From NCBI GenBank assembly GCA_963966185.1, contig CAWZYM010000397.1, forward strand, positions 186,001 to 250,000: a DNA stretch of 64,000 nucleotides. The letters are read 5' to 3'. The translations under genes and the position numbers were made by a program. The stretch comes from Rhabditoides inermis (taxonomy: Eukaryota; Nematoda; Chromadorea; Rhabditida; Rhabditidae). The notes under the pieces were generated by a model that saw only the letters and a program-made list of their open reading frames with translations, made no database searches and was not told the origin of the DNA. Below, one piece after another: positions 1 to 11,290 of this stretch (positions within the stretch are counted from its first letter, which is position 1; the number at the start of each line of letters is the position of its first letter).

Positions 1-33
1 AACATATAATTTAATTTTAGACATAAACAGTAC

Positions 34-1265
34 CTGTCGGATGCAGGGCTCAGTCTTGCGGGCCTCAACTCCGATACAGGCGGGGTCCGTCTTCAGCTTG
101 CGCCAAGCCAGCACGCGCAGAGAACATGCACGAGCCAGGTCCTGCCGATTATATGAACTTTTGGTTGTAAAATAAATACATTGTTTACAAAAAAATGCAA
201 AACATAGAGCATACCATACCTTGAACGCCTCTTTGGCCTGCTTGTAGCTCTCCTCATCGAGGAAGATGATTCCGGTAGCGTATTGACCCAAGGGCGGCAG
301 GTCGATGCCATCCGTTCTGGATAAATATTGATTGATTGATTGATTGATTGCTACCGCCACCGCGTATACTAAATTATCTTTTGTAACTATTAGTAAGTGT
401 TGCAGATCTCTTGATCTCTTGACCTATTGAAACAATATGTATACACTCATTACCACTGTTTGCGAGCATTTCTTATCTGGTGACAGTTACATTATCTTAT
501 CATCATATTCAAACACATGTGTCGACCAACCGGGCACGTGTGAGGCAAGATGAGGATCAGAGAACACTTAGGTGAGGGAATCACGGCGCAGTCAGCAGCC
601 TGGCTTCCAGCCGGCAATCAATCCCGCCGGGAGGGAGGGGAGGGGAACACCCACAAGAACATTTGATCGCAGATCCACACTCTTCTTCCCAGTGTGTATG
701 TGTAATCAGCACACCTGTCCGCTAGTCCGCTCCGTGCCGTGACCGGCACAGTCTCTAGCATATCACTCCCAAGTCATTTTGATCGCAATCGCATAAAACA
801 ACAATCACGTGAACACGCCTTTTAGAGAACACGCCAGAGCATGGCGATTTGTGGGCGGGAAAATGCTAGTGGTGCAATGTGATAAATGAGAGATGTGCTA
901 CTCACTGCTTGATCTCCTCTCTGTACATGGTGTCGGGTATGGCGGCGAGGACGCCGGCGCCGTCGCCAGAGTCGTTGTCGCAACCGCACGCGCCGCGGTG
1001 CGCCATACGCTCCAGCATCACGCGCGCATCGCACAGGATCTACAACATTGATTGAAAATTGTAGACAGTAACATACATCAACATTCCCACTTGACATTTT
1101 TTGTCTAAAAAAACATGTCCTGCCACCTACAGGACAGCGTACCTTGTGTGTGGGCTGGCCCTTGATGGAGGCGACGAATCCGACGCCGCAGTTGTCCCTC
1201 TCTAGCTGCGGCAGCCACAGACCCTGCTGCGCCTCCGCCTGCTGCTCCCGAGAGAGAATCACCAT
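34..1265 (-). CDS. Glutamate synthase (GOGAT), N-terminal part, runs off left edge
   Basis: Four coding exons read on the minus strand: 1265-1143, 1039-906, 316-220 and 141-34. Their phases join into 154 residues with GT-AG introns, and a donor at 33-32 shows the gene continues beyond the window. Exon 1 has the class II glutamine amidotransferase start: Cys26 in NCGVGFVA should become the N-terminal nucleophile after propeptide removal. Exon 2 has AHRGACG and SGDGAGVLAAIP, typical of GltB-type glutaminase domains. The family makes glutamate from glutamine and 2-oxoglutarate; the synthase and FMN/NADH domains would lie outside the window. The ATG at 1265 was chosen because TTTGTTCAG, a splice-acceptor-like sequence, ends one base before it; the longer open frame upstream begins only with TTG. 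Family assignment is firm; cofactor type cannot be read here. Confidence 0.9.
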
Positions 1266-3302
1266 CCTGAACAAACCCAATGAGTGACAAGCATATGCAA
1301 CCAAGGTGGCAACGCGCGCGCAATCGAATTAGCGAATGCAAATGCACTGGAGATGGGAGTTGGTTCACGAACCACGAGACAGCTGAAGAGTGGATAAAAA
1401 CACTGCAGATGAGAACGAGACAAGCGAGGAAGTTTGTAATGTGAAGAGTCGCCCGATTCCGAGACGGCTACTACGATGTAAAAAGTACATCCTGCCGGAG
1501 CTGATCTCAAAATAGACATACCAGAGATCCGTGTTGCGTTGCACTTTTTTATTATTGTAAGAGTATTCTGATCGAATATTGTAAAAAGAGTATTCTGATC
1601 GATTTGAATGACGGTGTGGTGTTTGGGTAAACGGGAAGAGAAAGAGAGGAGCACACACATACACACATTTGAACAAAACACGCCGGGATGGGAAATGCGA
1701 GCGAATGCTGCCGAAGAGGGAGCCACACAAAAAGCTTTCATAATCGTGGCCGGAAGCGGGGCAATGAGGGATGGGACGAAAGTTGGAGGGGAGGAGAAAG
1801 GAGGTGAAGATGAAAACGAAAGTAGCAAGCTAGCAGCAACCATTCAGCAAAACAGGCACTATCAATGAATGAGATCAAAAACAGAAGAGTGAAAGTGATA
1901 AGGGGTCATGACGGAGAGCGTGAGCGAGGGACAGTCGTGGGTGCACAACGCATGACATGATCGATGTCGCTTCTTTCCTGCTTCCACCCTTGTTTACGAA
2001 GGAAACGGCGACAACAGCAAAGTGTGATGCGGAGAAGTAGCAATCCACGGGAGAACAAGGACGACAAATCTAGTACACTCGTAGGCTTCGCATCCAGCAC
2101 GTTGCAGTTTCCATTCGCTGACCAAGAGAAACACGAACGAGAAAATGCGATATTCACTCAACGCGAGCCATGTGTTTGTGTATGGAAAGCGAAAACAAGG
2201 ATGGCGTGTGGAGAACCGAGAGAGCGAAGCTGTGACAGAGAGCGAGCCGAACTGAAGTGGACACGCAGGGCGTGCAAGTGCGATAGCGAGGATGTGAGTG
2301 TTGTTGGTAAATGAATGAGTAGGTGTGTAAGAAAGAGTGACCGCTGACTGTGCCAAGCGAGGGACGGCGGGCAGCAGTCGCGAATCGATTGTGCCCCCTG
2401 AGAGAATGCTGGCCAGAGCAGTACCGCGCACATATTGCCCTGGGCTTTTAACCGCAAAAAGCAGTGAGCGAGTAAGCGAATCTGTGTAAAACAACATGCA
2501 TAAAACATACAAGCTCTCTGCTAGTCTACAAATTACGAGAAGAAAGGGTAGGGGGAGGTAAACGAGCACGACACGTAACGCGGATAAGACAAATTAGCGA
2601 TCATAGATTATGTTAGCGAACGGCAAGACCGGCAAAACAATTGTGAATCCAGTTATTTTGGAAGTTGAGAGTGGCGTGGCTCTCTCGCTCTCGCTATCAG
2701 GGCAGCCATAAAGTACAGTATAGTAAAGTGTACGGTGAAGTGCACAGATAGACAGCAGGGGAGTGCGAGATAGTACGAGATTAGGGGAGGTGCAGACGGA
2801 TTAAAACACTTGCCTCCAACAGGCGTTCTTTCGGGTGGTCAACAGGCGTTCCGGGCCGAGAGAGAAGCGAGTGTTTGTAGCACACAACCCACACCAATTT
2901 AAGTCTCCTAAAGCCCGCCATTCACTCCATCACAAAGCGCTGCACACCCAACAAGGATTATATGAACTAGGCAAGGAAGTTGAGAAAGAGGATTAGAAGC
3001 ATTGAAGAAACAAAATAAATCAAATTTTTTTTAGAAGAACACTGAAATTATCGAACGAAATCATCCCCAATGTGTCGCACACGTTTTTTTCGCAAACGAT
3101 TTTAAGTGCCTAATACTAATTGTTTCAAATTTGCCGCCATATAGCAGGGAAAGGGGGGTGGAGCTTCGATTTTTGGGCTAGACGGTATTTTGATGATTTT
3201 TCTATATTTTGAGTTATTTTCCATGTTTTTATTATTTTTTCTGTACAAGTATTGTCAGTTATATGAATTCTCAGTGTTTCGATATTAACCTTTCAAGGAT
3301 CC
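1266..3302. other. Divergent intergenic region, no gene recognised
   Basis: Two kilobases separate the minus-strand glutamate synthase from the plus-strand gene starting at 3303, so the promoters of both presumably lie here. Open frames within it have no splice structure or recognisable domain. A short direct repeat, GAGTATTCTGATCGA, occurs twice near 1560-1602. Confidence 0.5.
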
Positions 3303-6132
3303 ATGGCGGATGCGGTGGCGACGGATTGTGGATTGTCGTCTGATCCTTCAACTTCCGAAGGACCACTTCGATCTTCCGCTCTCGAAAATCCTGGAATGAA
3401 CAGGTTTGTATAGCGCATTCATAGTAATTCAGGAAAGTGTGTTGTTATTATTATTATAGGTCGGGAATTCCGTCGCTGATGGATCTGTCTCAGGTCGCCA
3501 ACATCATTCTCGGACCGCATCATGTACGATTCACTTTTTAGATTTTTGTATTGATAGCAAACAAAAATTTCAGGAGCAGAATCCATACTCTCGTCGTCAA
3601 AGCGGTTCGAGCCAGCACGATTGTCCGTTTCCGTGAGTAAAGTCAATTCAATTTCATATACTTCCGACCTTGACGAAAAACTGTTTAGGACGGAGAAGAA
3701 TTTCCTGCAGAAGCCTATGTCTCCTACCCTCCCGAGGAAGAGGAAGGATGGTTGCCCCGTGACACACCACAATCACCCTTATCTGGAGAAAAACATTCGC
3801 AAGACCTATGAGGTACTCCCTTCATTCTTCATTCCATGACTGAGTGCACTGTGACACGTGGATTTTAGTCGCTGAAGGTTGTGTTGGATCGTGAGCGGGA
3901 GAAGGAAAACAGCAACATCACTAAAGTGGTCCTGTCCTATGTGAGTCCCCCGCGCCGTGTCAAGAACGAAACGAGCATCCCCATGATTGACCCTGTGAGT
4001 TTTTAAACGATTTTATATAGTACTTTTAATGTAGTACTTATTTTCAATCTCAGTCTCGCCCGCGCACGGTGACCAACGGACAGCGGCGACATGCCGAGGA
4101 TGCTGAAAAGAGGATCTTCATGCGCATGCAGACCGGCGAAGTGCCTCCTCTGAATGATGTGAGTTTGGAATTATTAAATAAAAAACAACAACCTAATATT
4201 TCCAGCTATCTTCGATGGTCGCGGAGGAGCACGCACTCGATGTGTGAGTACGCAGCCTGGATGACTGATATCTGATCTTGCTAATTGTAGGCTGCTCAGC
4301 TTCATCACTGCTTTTCCATTCCCTCGCCAGCTGCACGACGCGTCGCATGAGCTATTCGGTGCACTGAAGCTGGTGTGCAGGAGAGGCATCGACTTCTGCC
4401 GCACTAACAGAAGACTGCACACTCTCATTGAGCTGCGTCTGCACGACTTGTGCCGTCTAGTGGAGATGCTGCCGCTTGAGTCGCTCCAGGTGAAGCTGAT
4501 TCCGTACGCACAGCGCCTTGTCGCCAAGCCGTTCAACTGCTTTCCCCGCTCGACTCGGCTGGAGCTGCACATGTTGCGTTCTATCGTTGCACGCAACAAC
4601 TGGGACTACGGAATCATTGAGGACGAGGTGGTTTTACGTGACCTGTGACAAAATTTCAATGCTTGTTTCCAGATCTTCGCTCTTGCCACGGGTCTCCCCC
4701 TTCCGTCGAACGAGTTTAACAATCTGCTATGCTTGCAGACTGGACCTTTTGGTAAGCTTTCAGATTTCAAGCAGCTTTATTTGTGTAACGGTCAGATGGT
4801 CGGGAGATCGCTCTGCCCCTCTATCTGGACCTGAACATGTTGACGGCTGCGAGTGGAGCGGGTTTGCCTCGTCGCAACTTTACGCTACCCTCCAGCTATC
4901 TGGACAATGTGGTGATGCCCCGCATAGAGGGCCCTTCGGATATGCCTCGCGAAGTGTCCCGGTGTCTTCGGTTCGAGCAGCGTGATTGGCACGTGATGGC
5001 TCCTCATTCTCAGCTCGCTGAGCTTGAGTTCTTCCTTCGCATTCTGCACGTCAGTTTTCTAATGTAGTGATGCGTATGATTGTTTTATTTAGTGCTACGA
5101 CTTGCCTCTGCCGTATTCTCGCGTAGAGCCGGAGTACCATCGTCATTGTGGCAATCTGGCCTTCGATGCGCAGTCGTGGCAGATGGGCGGATGTGAGCTG
5201 GTACAGTGGGTGCGTCGATGCCCGCCGCTACACGACTCGCTGCGCATGTACATGCCCATGGACACGAAGTTCATCGCTGTCGGAGTGATGCCCCTCCATC
5301 TTCTACCCGGTGTGATGCAGGCTGCTCTTCTTCAGTTCACCAACATGTGCATCATGCAACACTTGGTTAGTGAATTAGTATTCCCTTTATTTTTTGATTG
5401 TCTGGTTTTTAGATGCCACACCATACGTCGTTCGAGTTTGTGCATAAGTATATTCGATGTGTGTTCGAGTCGCGCACTCTGCGTCGATTGAAGCCGCACA
5501 TGGACACGTTGATGCTGAACAAGCAGCGCACGATTGCGACTCCTGTCCAGACTGATTTGGACATCATCCCCAAGGTATGCCATATTTTTCGAAACCTCGA
5601 AACTAGTTACCAGCTATTGGGAATGCAACTATGATACTGATAAACTGGTTTAGGGTGCTGTTAACGATGCCCAGACTCTTTTGGATAGTGTGGTGTGCGC
5701 GTCGCGTCCTCCGATGGACCCTAGAAAACCACTAGTGATTCTTCCGAGCATCACTGGGTGCAAGGCACACAATGGAAGGATGCGTCGTCAACCGCCCATT
5801 GGAACCAAGCCTGGAATTCGAGTGCACAAGAAGGAGAAGAGCTATGGAAAGGTGCGTGGGAAGGATGTATGATCGGTGATAGTTTTGACTTTCAGGGAGA
5901 GGAAGAGCCGGAGCCTATGTCTCGTTGGCCATCACTGCATATGGAATTGCCCCCTCGCAGTCACACGCCGTTAATGGAACTGAAATGGAAGGAGTGGGGA
6001 GAGGAAGAGAACGGAGACATGGCGGTCAGCCACTGGACGACGGATGATGACAAGGAGGCGATCAAGTTGTTCATGGTGAGTTGGGCATGGGACTGGGGAA
6101 AATAAACGTTTTTTTTTCAGTTCGACTTCTGA
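3303..6132 (+). CDS. Unrecognised 703-aa protein, 15 exons
   Basis: Fifteen exons join in phase without a break: 3303-3403, 3460-3523, 3574-3632, 3689-3812, 3869-3994, 4054-4158, 4206-4243, 4291-4627, 4673-4751, 4796-5049, 5093-5365, 5413-5574, 5654-5851, 5896-6075, 6121-6132 (2112 nt). All introns are GT-AG and mostly 45-80 bp. I do not recognise the product. The first ~200 residues are polar and probably disordered, with a basic PRKRK patch; residues ~200-560 look alpha-helical (for example LIELRLHDLCRLVEML and LELHMLRSIVARNNWDYG); the tail is acidic and ends FMFDF. No signal peptide or membrane segment is apparent. TTTCAAG five bases before the ATG may be the trans-splice acceptor. The exon structure makes a real gene likely. 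A Pat1-like helical repeat was considered and not supported. Confidence 0.85.
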
Positions 6133-6364
6133 GAACACTTGCAGCAACACCGCCAATGATATCACTTACCCTGTACTAACTTATTTGGATCTCAAACTGT
6201 AAATATTAACTGTGATTTTACACTACCTGTGATTGTATTATACTGATTTTTTTTATCATAGATTATTTTTCTTATCTTCTTGTGGATTACTAGTGTTATT
6301 TAGCTCTGTGTTTTCTTTTTTGTAGGCATACGAGTGCTTTCCGTATTTCGATGAAGGTTTTGTA

Positions 6365-6370
6365 AATAAA
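6365..6370 (+). terminator. Polyadenylation signal AATAAA
   Basis: AATAAA lies 233 bp after the stop of the 703-aa gene and is followed by T/G-rich sequence, as expected for 3' end formation. Confidence 0.6.
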
Positions 6371-6996
6371 GTTTCACATGATTGTTGTTTGTTATTGTGT
6401 GATTGGTTCATTGGGTTTTTCATGTGTGAGGAGACGTGACGATCCTTAAATTTTCCTCATTCCATGCGATCAACTCAAATTAGCGTAGCGACTGCCATGA
6501 ATCAGGTATTATAAGGCTCTCGCCTAGGTCATTTAGCCATTCATCCTCGTTGCTCTTTCCTACTACTAGTCACTTACTGATATGAAGGTGCTCTTTTTAT
6601 TTTTCTTCTGACCAGTTGTTTATGTTCCTTGTTACAGGTTGTCGTCACTGTGCTGGTCGTCAAACCCGCGAATGTGTGTGTACCCCTTCCCCTTTCTGCC
6701 ACGCTTGACCTAATCCTCTATCATGCAGGAGAAGACTGCACAGACGACCCACGGCAGGTCTGTACCCGCACAGCCCACTGCTGAGAGCGAGAAATCAACC
6801 TGCACCTCCGCATCCACCGCGACCCCAGCCATTGGACACAAAGCGGTCGACAGAGCCGGCAACGACCAGGTGATTGTTCCGGACATGCTTTCTGCTGTCG
6901 TGCGGTCTGCCCCTCATCTGCGTGCCCTCTCGCTTGTGTGAGATCATTGGCCGGGCATGGCGCGCACACAGCGGTGGTGTCACAGATAATGGGGCG

Positions 6997-7903
6997 ATGA
7001 GCGGGGAGGAAAGAGCGAATAGGCTCCTGTATCTGCAACGGATGCTATTTCAGACTCCTCGAGTGCTTGGAGACAAGAAGGATGAGCGTCCCCGACGCTA
7101 TCGCTACCTCTGCCCTACCATGTTTTCAGTATGTACAGTACAATCCGTAAAAAGTGGCCAAATTGTAGAAATAAGTATTATTTATAGTAAAAGTAATAAA
7201 TCGCTGTAACTCCGTTCGGAGACGGAATTTTGAGTTGCACCAACAGAGAAATGTGTGGTTCACAGTAGTCTGCGTATCATTGTGTAGTTTGTTTCGTGAT
7301 TACATCCACGTTCAGCCAGAGTTTTTTTAGTTCCTCTAATTGACACTGGTCATTTCTCAGTGGGCGGGAAAATGAGCGAAATTTTATGCAAATTTCACTT
7401 CACCGACCATTGTCATTTCTCTCTCGATATTCGAGAACAAGGAAAACTCTGGCACAAAGCGATAAAACACAACACACAACAAACTACGTCGTCACATACA
7501 GACTACAGTGAACAACAATTCGCTTTTTTGGTACAACTCGAAATTCCGCATCTGAATGGAGTTACAACCATTTATTACTTTTACTATAAATAATAGTTAT
7601 TTCTACAAATGGGCTACTTCTTACGGATTGTACTGTATGTATGTAAGTAGAAAGTCGATAGAAAGTCTATGGTATGATTCCAGCTGGCGTCGCCTGTCCT
7701 CGTCCCCACCATGCACCGCCGGCCTTTCATGATCCGCAAGTATGTCCAGTAACTCTTGGGTGGTTTGTAGTCTTGTGCTTTGCAGACCGTCTGTTCGGAG
7801 AAGTGCAGAGGGTGTCGCGGCTACGCGCTCGCGTCTCCTGTCTTGCCTACCGTCCACTCACCCTCTGACACCCCACTCACCCACTGACACCATTTCTCAC
7901 TGA
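6997..7903 (+). CDS. Weak candidate gene with a MITE in its intron
   Basis: Three segments join in phase: 6997-7128, 7684-7739 and 7786-7903 (101 codons, first MSGEERANRLL, last TDTISH). Donors GTATGT at 7129 and at 7740 and acceptors CAG at 7681-7683 and 7783-7785 fit the rules seen elsewhere in the window. The first intron would contain the 500-bp MITE. Without the MITE the donor side reads GTATGTAAG, a good donor, which suggests the element inserted into a genuine intron. The product is not recognised. Exons further upstream (6580-6950) may exist but no phase-consistent join was found. The true 5' end is therefore unknown, and this may not be a gene. Confidence 0.3.
7136..7635. mobile_element. 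500-bp palindromic Tc1/mariner-type MITE
   Basis: The two halves are inverted copies of each other over almost the whole length. The left end CAGTACAATCCGTAA matches the complement of the right end exactly, and the arms stay alignable to the centre near 7385. Both ends are flanked by TA (7134-7135 and 7636-7637), the target duplication of Tc1/mariner elements, and the ends begin CAGT as in Tc1. There is no transposase open frame, so the element is non-autonomous. It sits just after a GTATG splice-donor-like sequence. Confidence 0.88.
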
Positions 7904-8996
7904 TAAACTTCTTCTCATTTTGATGCGAGTTTTATTTGAGGAATTGATGATATTTGTGGATCTCTAAATGACTCCTATGTTGGCATGTATGTCGGCGGTT
8001 TCGAAACGGATGTAGATGTCACTGTCAATTGTGAACATGGCTCTGTACACATGGTGTGGGTGTGGGTCATCATCCAATGTTTATCTTAATCTACAAAGAT
8101 AGGATACACGGGATCAATAAATAACGAAAATGAAAGTACAACTATGTACCCTGGATTTATTTGATTGCTAAATATGGGATTCGTCTATCACGGATCACAT
8201 TAATCTGGATAAGGTTATTGTTTCCATCGTTTTGTGCAGAAGTGATGAGTGGAACTACTGCAATGCAGGAAACGGATACAATCACCTGCGATTAAAGAAC
8301 GTGTGCGAGTAGTTTTGTCCATGGGAGTTATTGCGATTGCAATATTATGAATATAACAACAAGCGCTCTCATTGACGAGAAAAAAGGACAAGGTTGTTGA
8401 ATGAATGTGGACATTAGTCAACGGACTTGAGTACTCCGCTCTGAAAGAAGTGAGTACTGAGTACTCCGCTGGACTCACATCACGGAGTGGTGAAAACGCT
8501 CTCGCTCAGCAAGCAGTGGTCCGCGGATTCGATCGATCTGGGGGGTACCCACGCGATCTTTTGCCAAATGGAAAACATCATCCAATTTGTTCTGATCTTT
8601 GTCTAACCACACTAATGCTTTTCGGGAAAGAAAAAATGGAAAGTGGAACTCATTTGCGGGCCCACAATTCCCATGAAGTACATAAAACATGAAACACCAA
8701 CATCTCAACTACAATTAGCAGAACAAATAATATAATTTATTGTCACAAATAAATACAAACGCGACGGATACCTGGAAAACGGAATATGCATTATCATACA
8801 AGACAATGGTTCCTGAAAACAATTAAACTACCTTTCTTAGAACACGAAATATACTAGGAATTTTCTATAATATGACAACGACGCGTGAAATAAAAAAGAA
8901 ACCCCTGAAACATAGTAATGGATACCGGACATCTGCTCCGTAACGCTGAAACAACGCGAAATAACACTAATAAGTTATAAGAGGACTGTTCCCGGT
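7904..8996. other. Intergenic region, nothing recognised
   Basis: About 1.1 kb between the weak candidate gene and the 3' end of the minus-strand receptor. A short direct repeat GAGTACTCCGCT occurs twice near 8429-8470. Near 8730-8760 AATAAA occurs on the plus strand and its complement TTTATT also appears, which could serve 3' ends of genes on either strand. Confidence 0.4.
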
Positions 8997-10985
8997 CTAC
9001 CGTATGGCTCGTCTAGAAGGGGTAGGTGAGCTTTCGGCGTGGGAGGGGGACGAGCGTTTGAGTGCGCGAGGGCGTAACGCGTGAGAGCGGGACGGCGACG
9101 GAAGCACGCTTCTCGGAGTAGCCAAGGTCTGCAAGCGGGGGATGGAGGGCGCGAGCCGGCGCACACACGCACATCCCGGCAGCGGCGCGCCGACGTCGAT
9201 CAGCGACTGGAACAGCGCCTTCCGGATGGCAGACGAGGTGAGGAAGAGCGCCCACGGCTGCACAGAGTACAGCATGTCCACGATAGGATAGCTGAAATCG
9301 TCCTCTGCTGCTCTCAAACGTTGACTCCCCATCTTTTCACGTTTTATTATGCAACCTTTTTATTATACATTTGATCGTGTGATCAGCAAGTAGTGTACTC
9401 GCAGTGTGAATGGCTATGAGCTATGTTCGTATGTTTTCCCCCGTAAACAAATGGTAATGAGGTTGTTTCACCTGGTATTGGTATAGTATCACCCTGTGAA
9501 AAGCTAATTCAATCAGCGTGTAAGGAACTGCTACGTGCGTGCGTGCAAGCAATGTCACCTTTTTCACATGTCAACAAGATACGAACAGCACTGCTGCGCG
9601 CCGCAAACTTCGCCACTGATTAGTTATAAAAAAAACAGATTTGACACGTACTAAAATGATTCACGCAAAGAAAATGTAGTGTTAGTAGACAGTTTTGTGT
9701 CTTCTGCCTTGGTGATTTTCTAGTCACTACAATAGCTAGTGTGCTAGTGTTTTTTGGACCTATTAGTCCCTAGTCAAGATACAATAACACGTCACTCACC
9801 TCAGATCATGTACAAAATTGACGCCTTGAATTCCGTATTTGCTGACTAGAATAGTGGCGAGTTGGACGGCAGTGTTGAGTGAAAAGACACAAAACGTGAT
9901 GAGGGCAGAGACGAGAAGACGAGCCTCCACCTTTGCGCTCTTCTATAATATACTGTATCTGTATAGAGTCTAGAGAGATTGGAGACACAGTAACAAGTGT
10001 ACAATGCGGCAAACTTTAAGCTGACCCTAGCCTATCTCCTATCTTTATCAAACATCTAGCTACTTATGGGGTGCTCTGCACTGTTTACGATGTTTACCTG
10101 TGACCACAGTATTATATTACGCATTTATTGTTTATCACTACACATACCGTGTTCTTTTTCAGCTTCATATGTTGACGTAGCACGAAACTCGTTCCGAGGT
10201 AGAGGATAAATGAAATTATCGAAGAAATTGCGGAACTAACGAGATCGATTTGAGCAATCAACTGAAACATACATAGAACACAGTTCTATGGAAACAAGCT
10301 ACATACCTCAGTCGACACTGGATCATTCTCCAATCGCAGAGTACCCAGTTCGGGGTATATTTGGTAGTATATTTCAAAGTTTGGGTTCACGGCGACGGGC
10401 ACGGTAAGAGCGAGTGGAAACGTCCATTGAACGATTAACAGAATCACAACTCGTCGCTGGGCCCACAACTAAAACAATTGTTAGTACCTACTAATCATAC
10501 TGCGAACGATTACAAACCTTCTCATAACCCATTGGTTTTATTGCAGCACTGATTCGATTTACGGCAAAGTACATTTGGCCTATGTAAACCACAATCTTAA
10601 ATGTGATTTAGGATCAATAAATCGTGAGTTCTTCAGTAGTTGTGCACACCTTTAGGTAGTAATGTATAAATGTCGAGAACCGTGGTACAATCACCAGCGA
10701 TGCACTGCCTTCTTGGAAGAATGATGTGATATAGCCATACTTCCTTCCCCGCATGAGTATATTAAACTCAAAAAACATCATACAATCGGCGACAAACTAA
10801 ATAGTGAATTGAAAATCGAAGGGTGAAAGTAGACTCACATGATATGTGACTAGTCGGAAAAACGAGCCGCGCAGTATGGAATAGTGCTTTCTATGCTTGT
10901 AAATAGAGAATACAATGGCTGCGTAGAGAATCTGTGAGACGAGTGCAAAAGCGAAAAGCATTGCTTGGAGTGTGTTGAGAGCCAT
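8997..10985 (-). CDS. Serpentine chemoreceptor, Srg/Srv type
   Basis: Seven exons join in phase to 361 aa: 10985-10839, 10796-10650, 10595-10518, 10468-10307, 10261-10148, 9942-9800, 9291-8997. Several hydrophobic helices are visible, starting with ALNTLQAMLFAFALVSQILY. The motif NRISAAIKPMGYEK at the end of helix 3 and YPIVDMLYSVQPWALFL in helix 7, followed by IRKALF, match the nematode Srg/Srv class of seven-helix receptors. The expected role is chemosensory signalling in a sensory neuron; the ligand is unknown. After helix 7 there is an unusually long tail of ~70 residues rich in Ser, Arg and Pro, which could be partly artefact if the real splice ends earlier. The acceptor of exon 3 is TTTAAG rather than C/TAG. 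The intron before the last exon is 508 bp. Confidence 0.85.
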
Positions 10986-11290
10986 TGTCTGCCGGAGGGA
11001 GGGGCTACTGTGCCGCTATACTAGTCAGCCCCCTGATTGCTTTAGACCTCTCACGTAGCCACGTCGATTCTAGCCGAACGAATTACTCGACAACCTGCAT
11101 TTACACATCATACACTGATCGAATATGATTACGTTTGTCTGCTGCGTTATGCACTTGCCTGGATGAATGAATATTGAAGAAAGTGTGTATGATAAACGCA
11201 ATTTATACGGTAACACCAAGCGAAAGACTGAAAGGAGTAGAGAGAGACTATTGTGAAAACGCGGATTGCACACAGTTGATATTGCACACA
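10986..11290. other. Short intergenic spacer
   Basis: About 300 bp between the receptor start and the stop of the next minus-strand gene. It must hold the receptor promoter and the 3' end of its neighbour; no clear motif was seen. Confidence 0.4.

Noticed and set aside
1608..2569. Several open frames between glutamate synthase and the 703-aa gene
   Set aside because: No start context, splice support or domain; they overlap on both strands with similar composition.
3303..6132. Assignment of the 703-aa gene to the Pat1 mRNA-decay family
   Set aside because: A loose resemblance of helix order was noticed, but none of the conserved Pat1 motifs could be placed.
6583..6950. Secreted Cys-rich gene starting at ATG 6583
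   Set aside because: Possible acceptors exist, but no combination of exons gave a continuous phase-consistent frame into the downstream segments.
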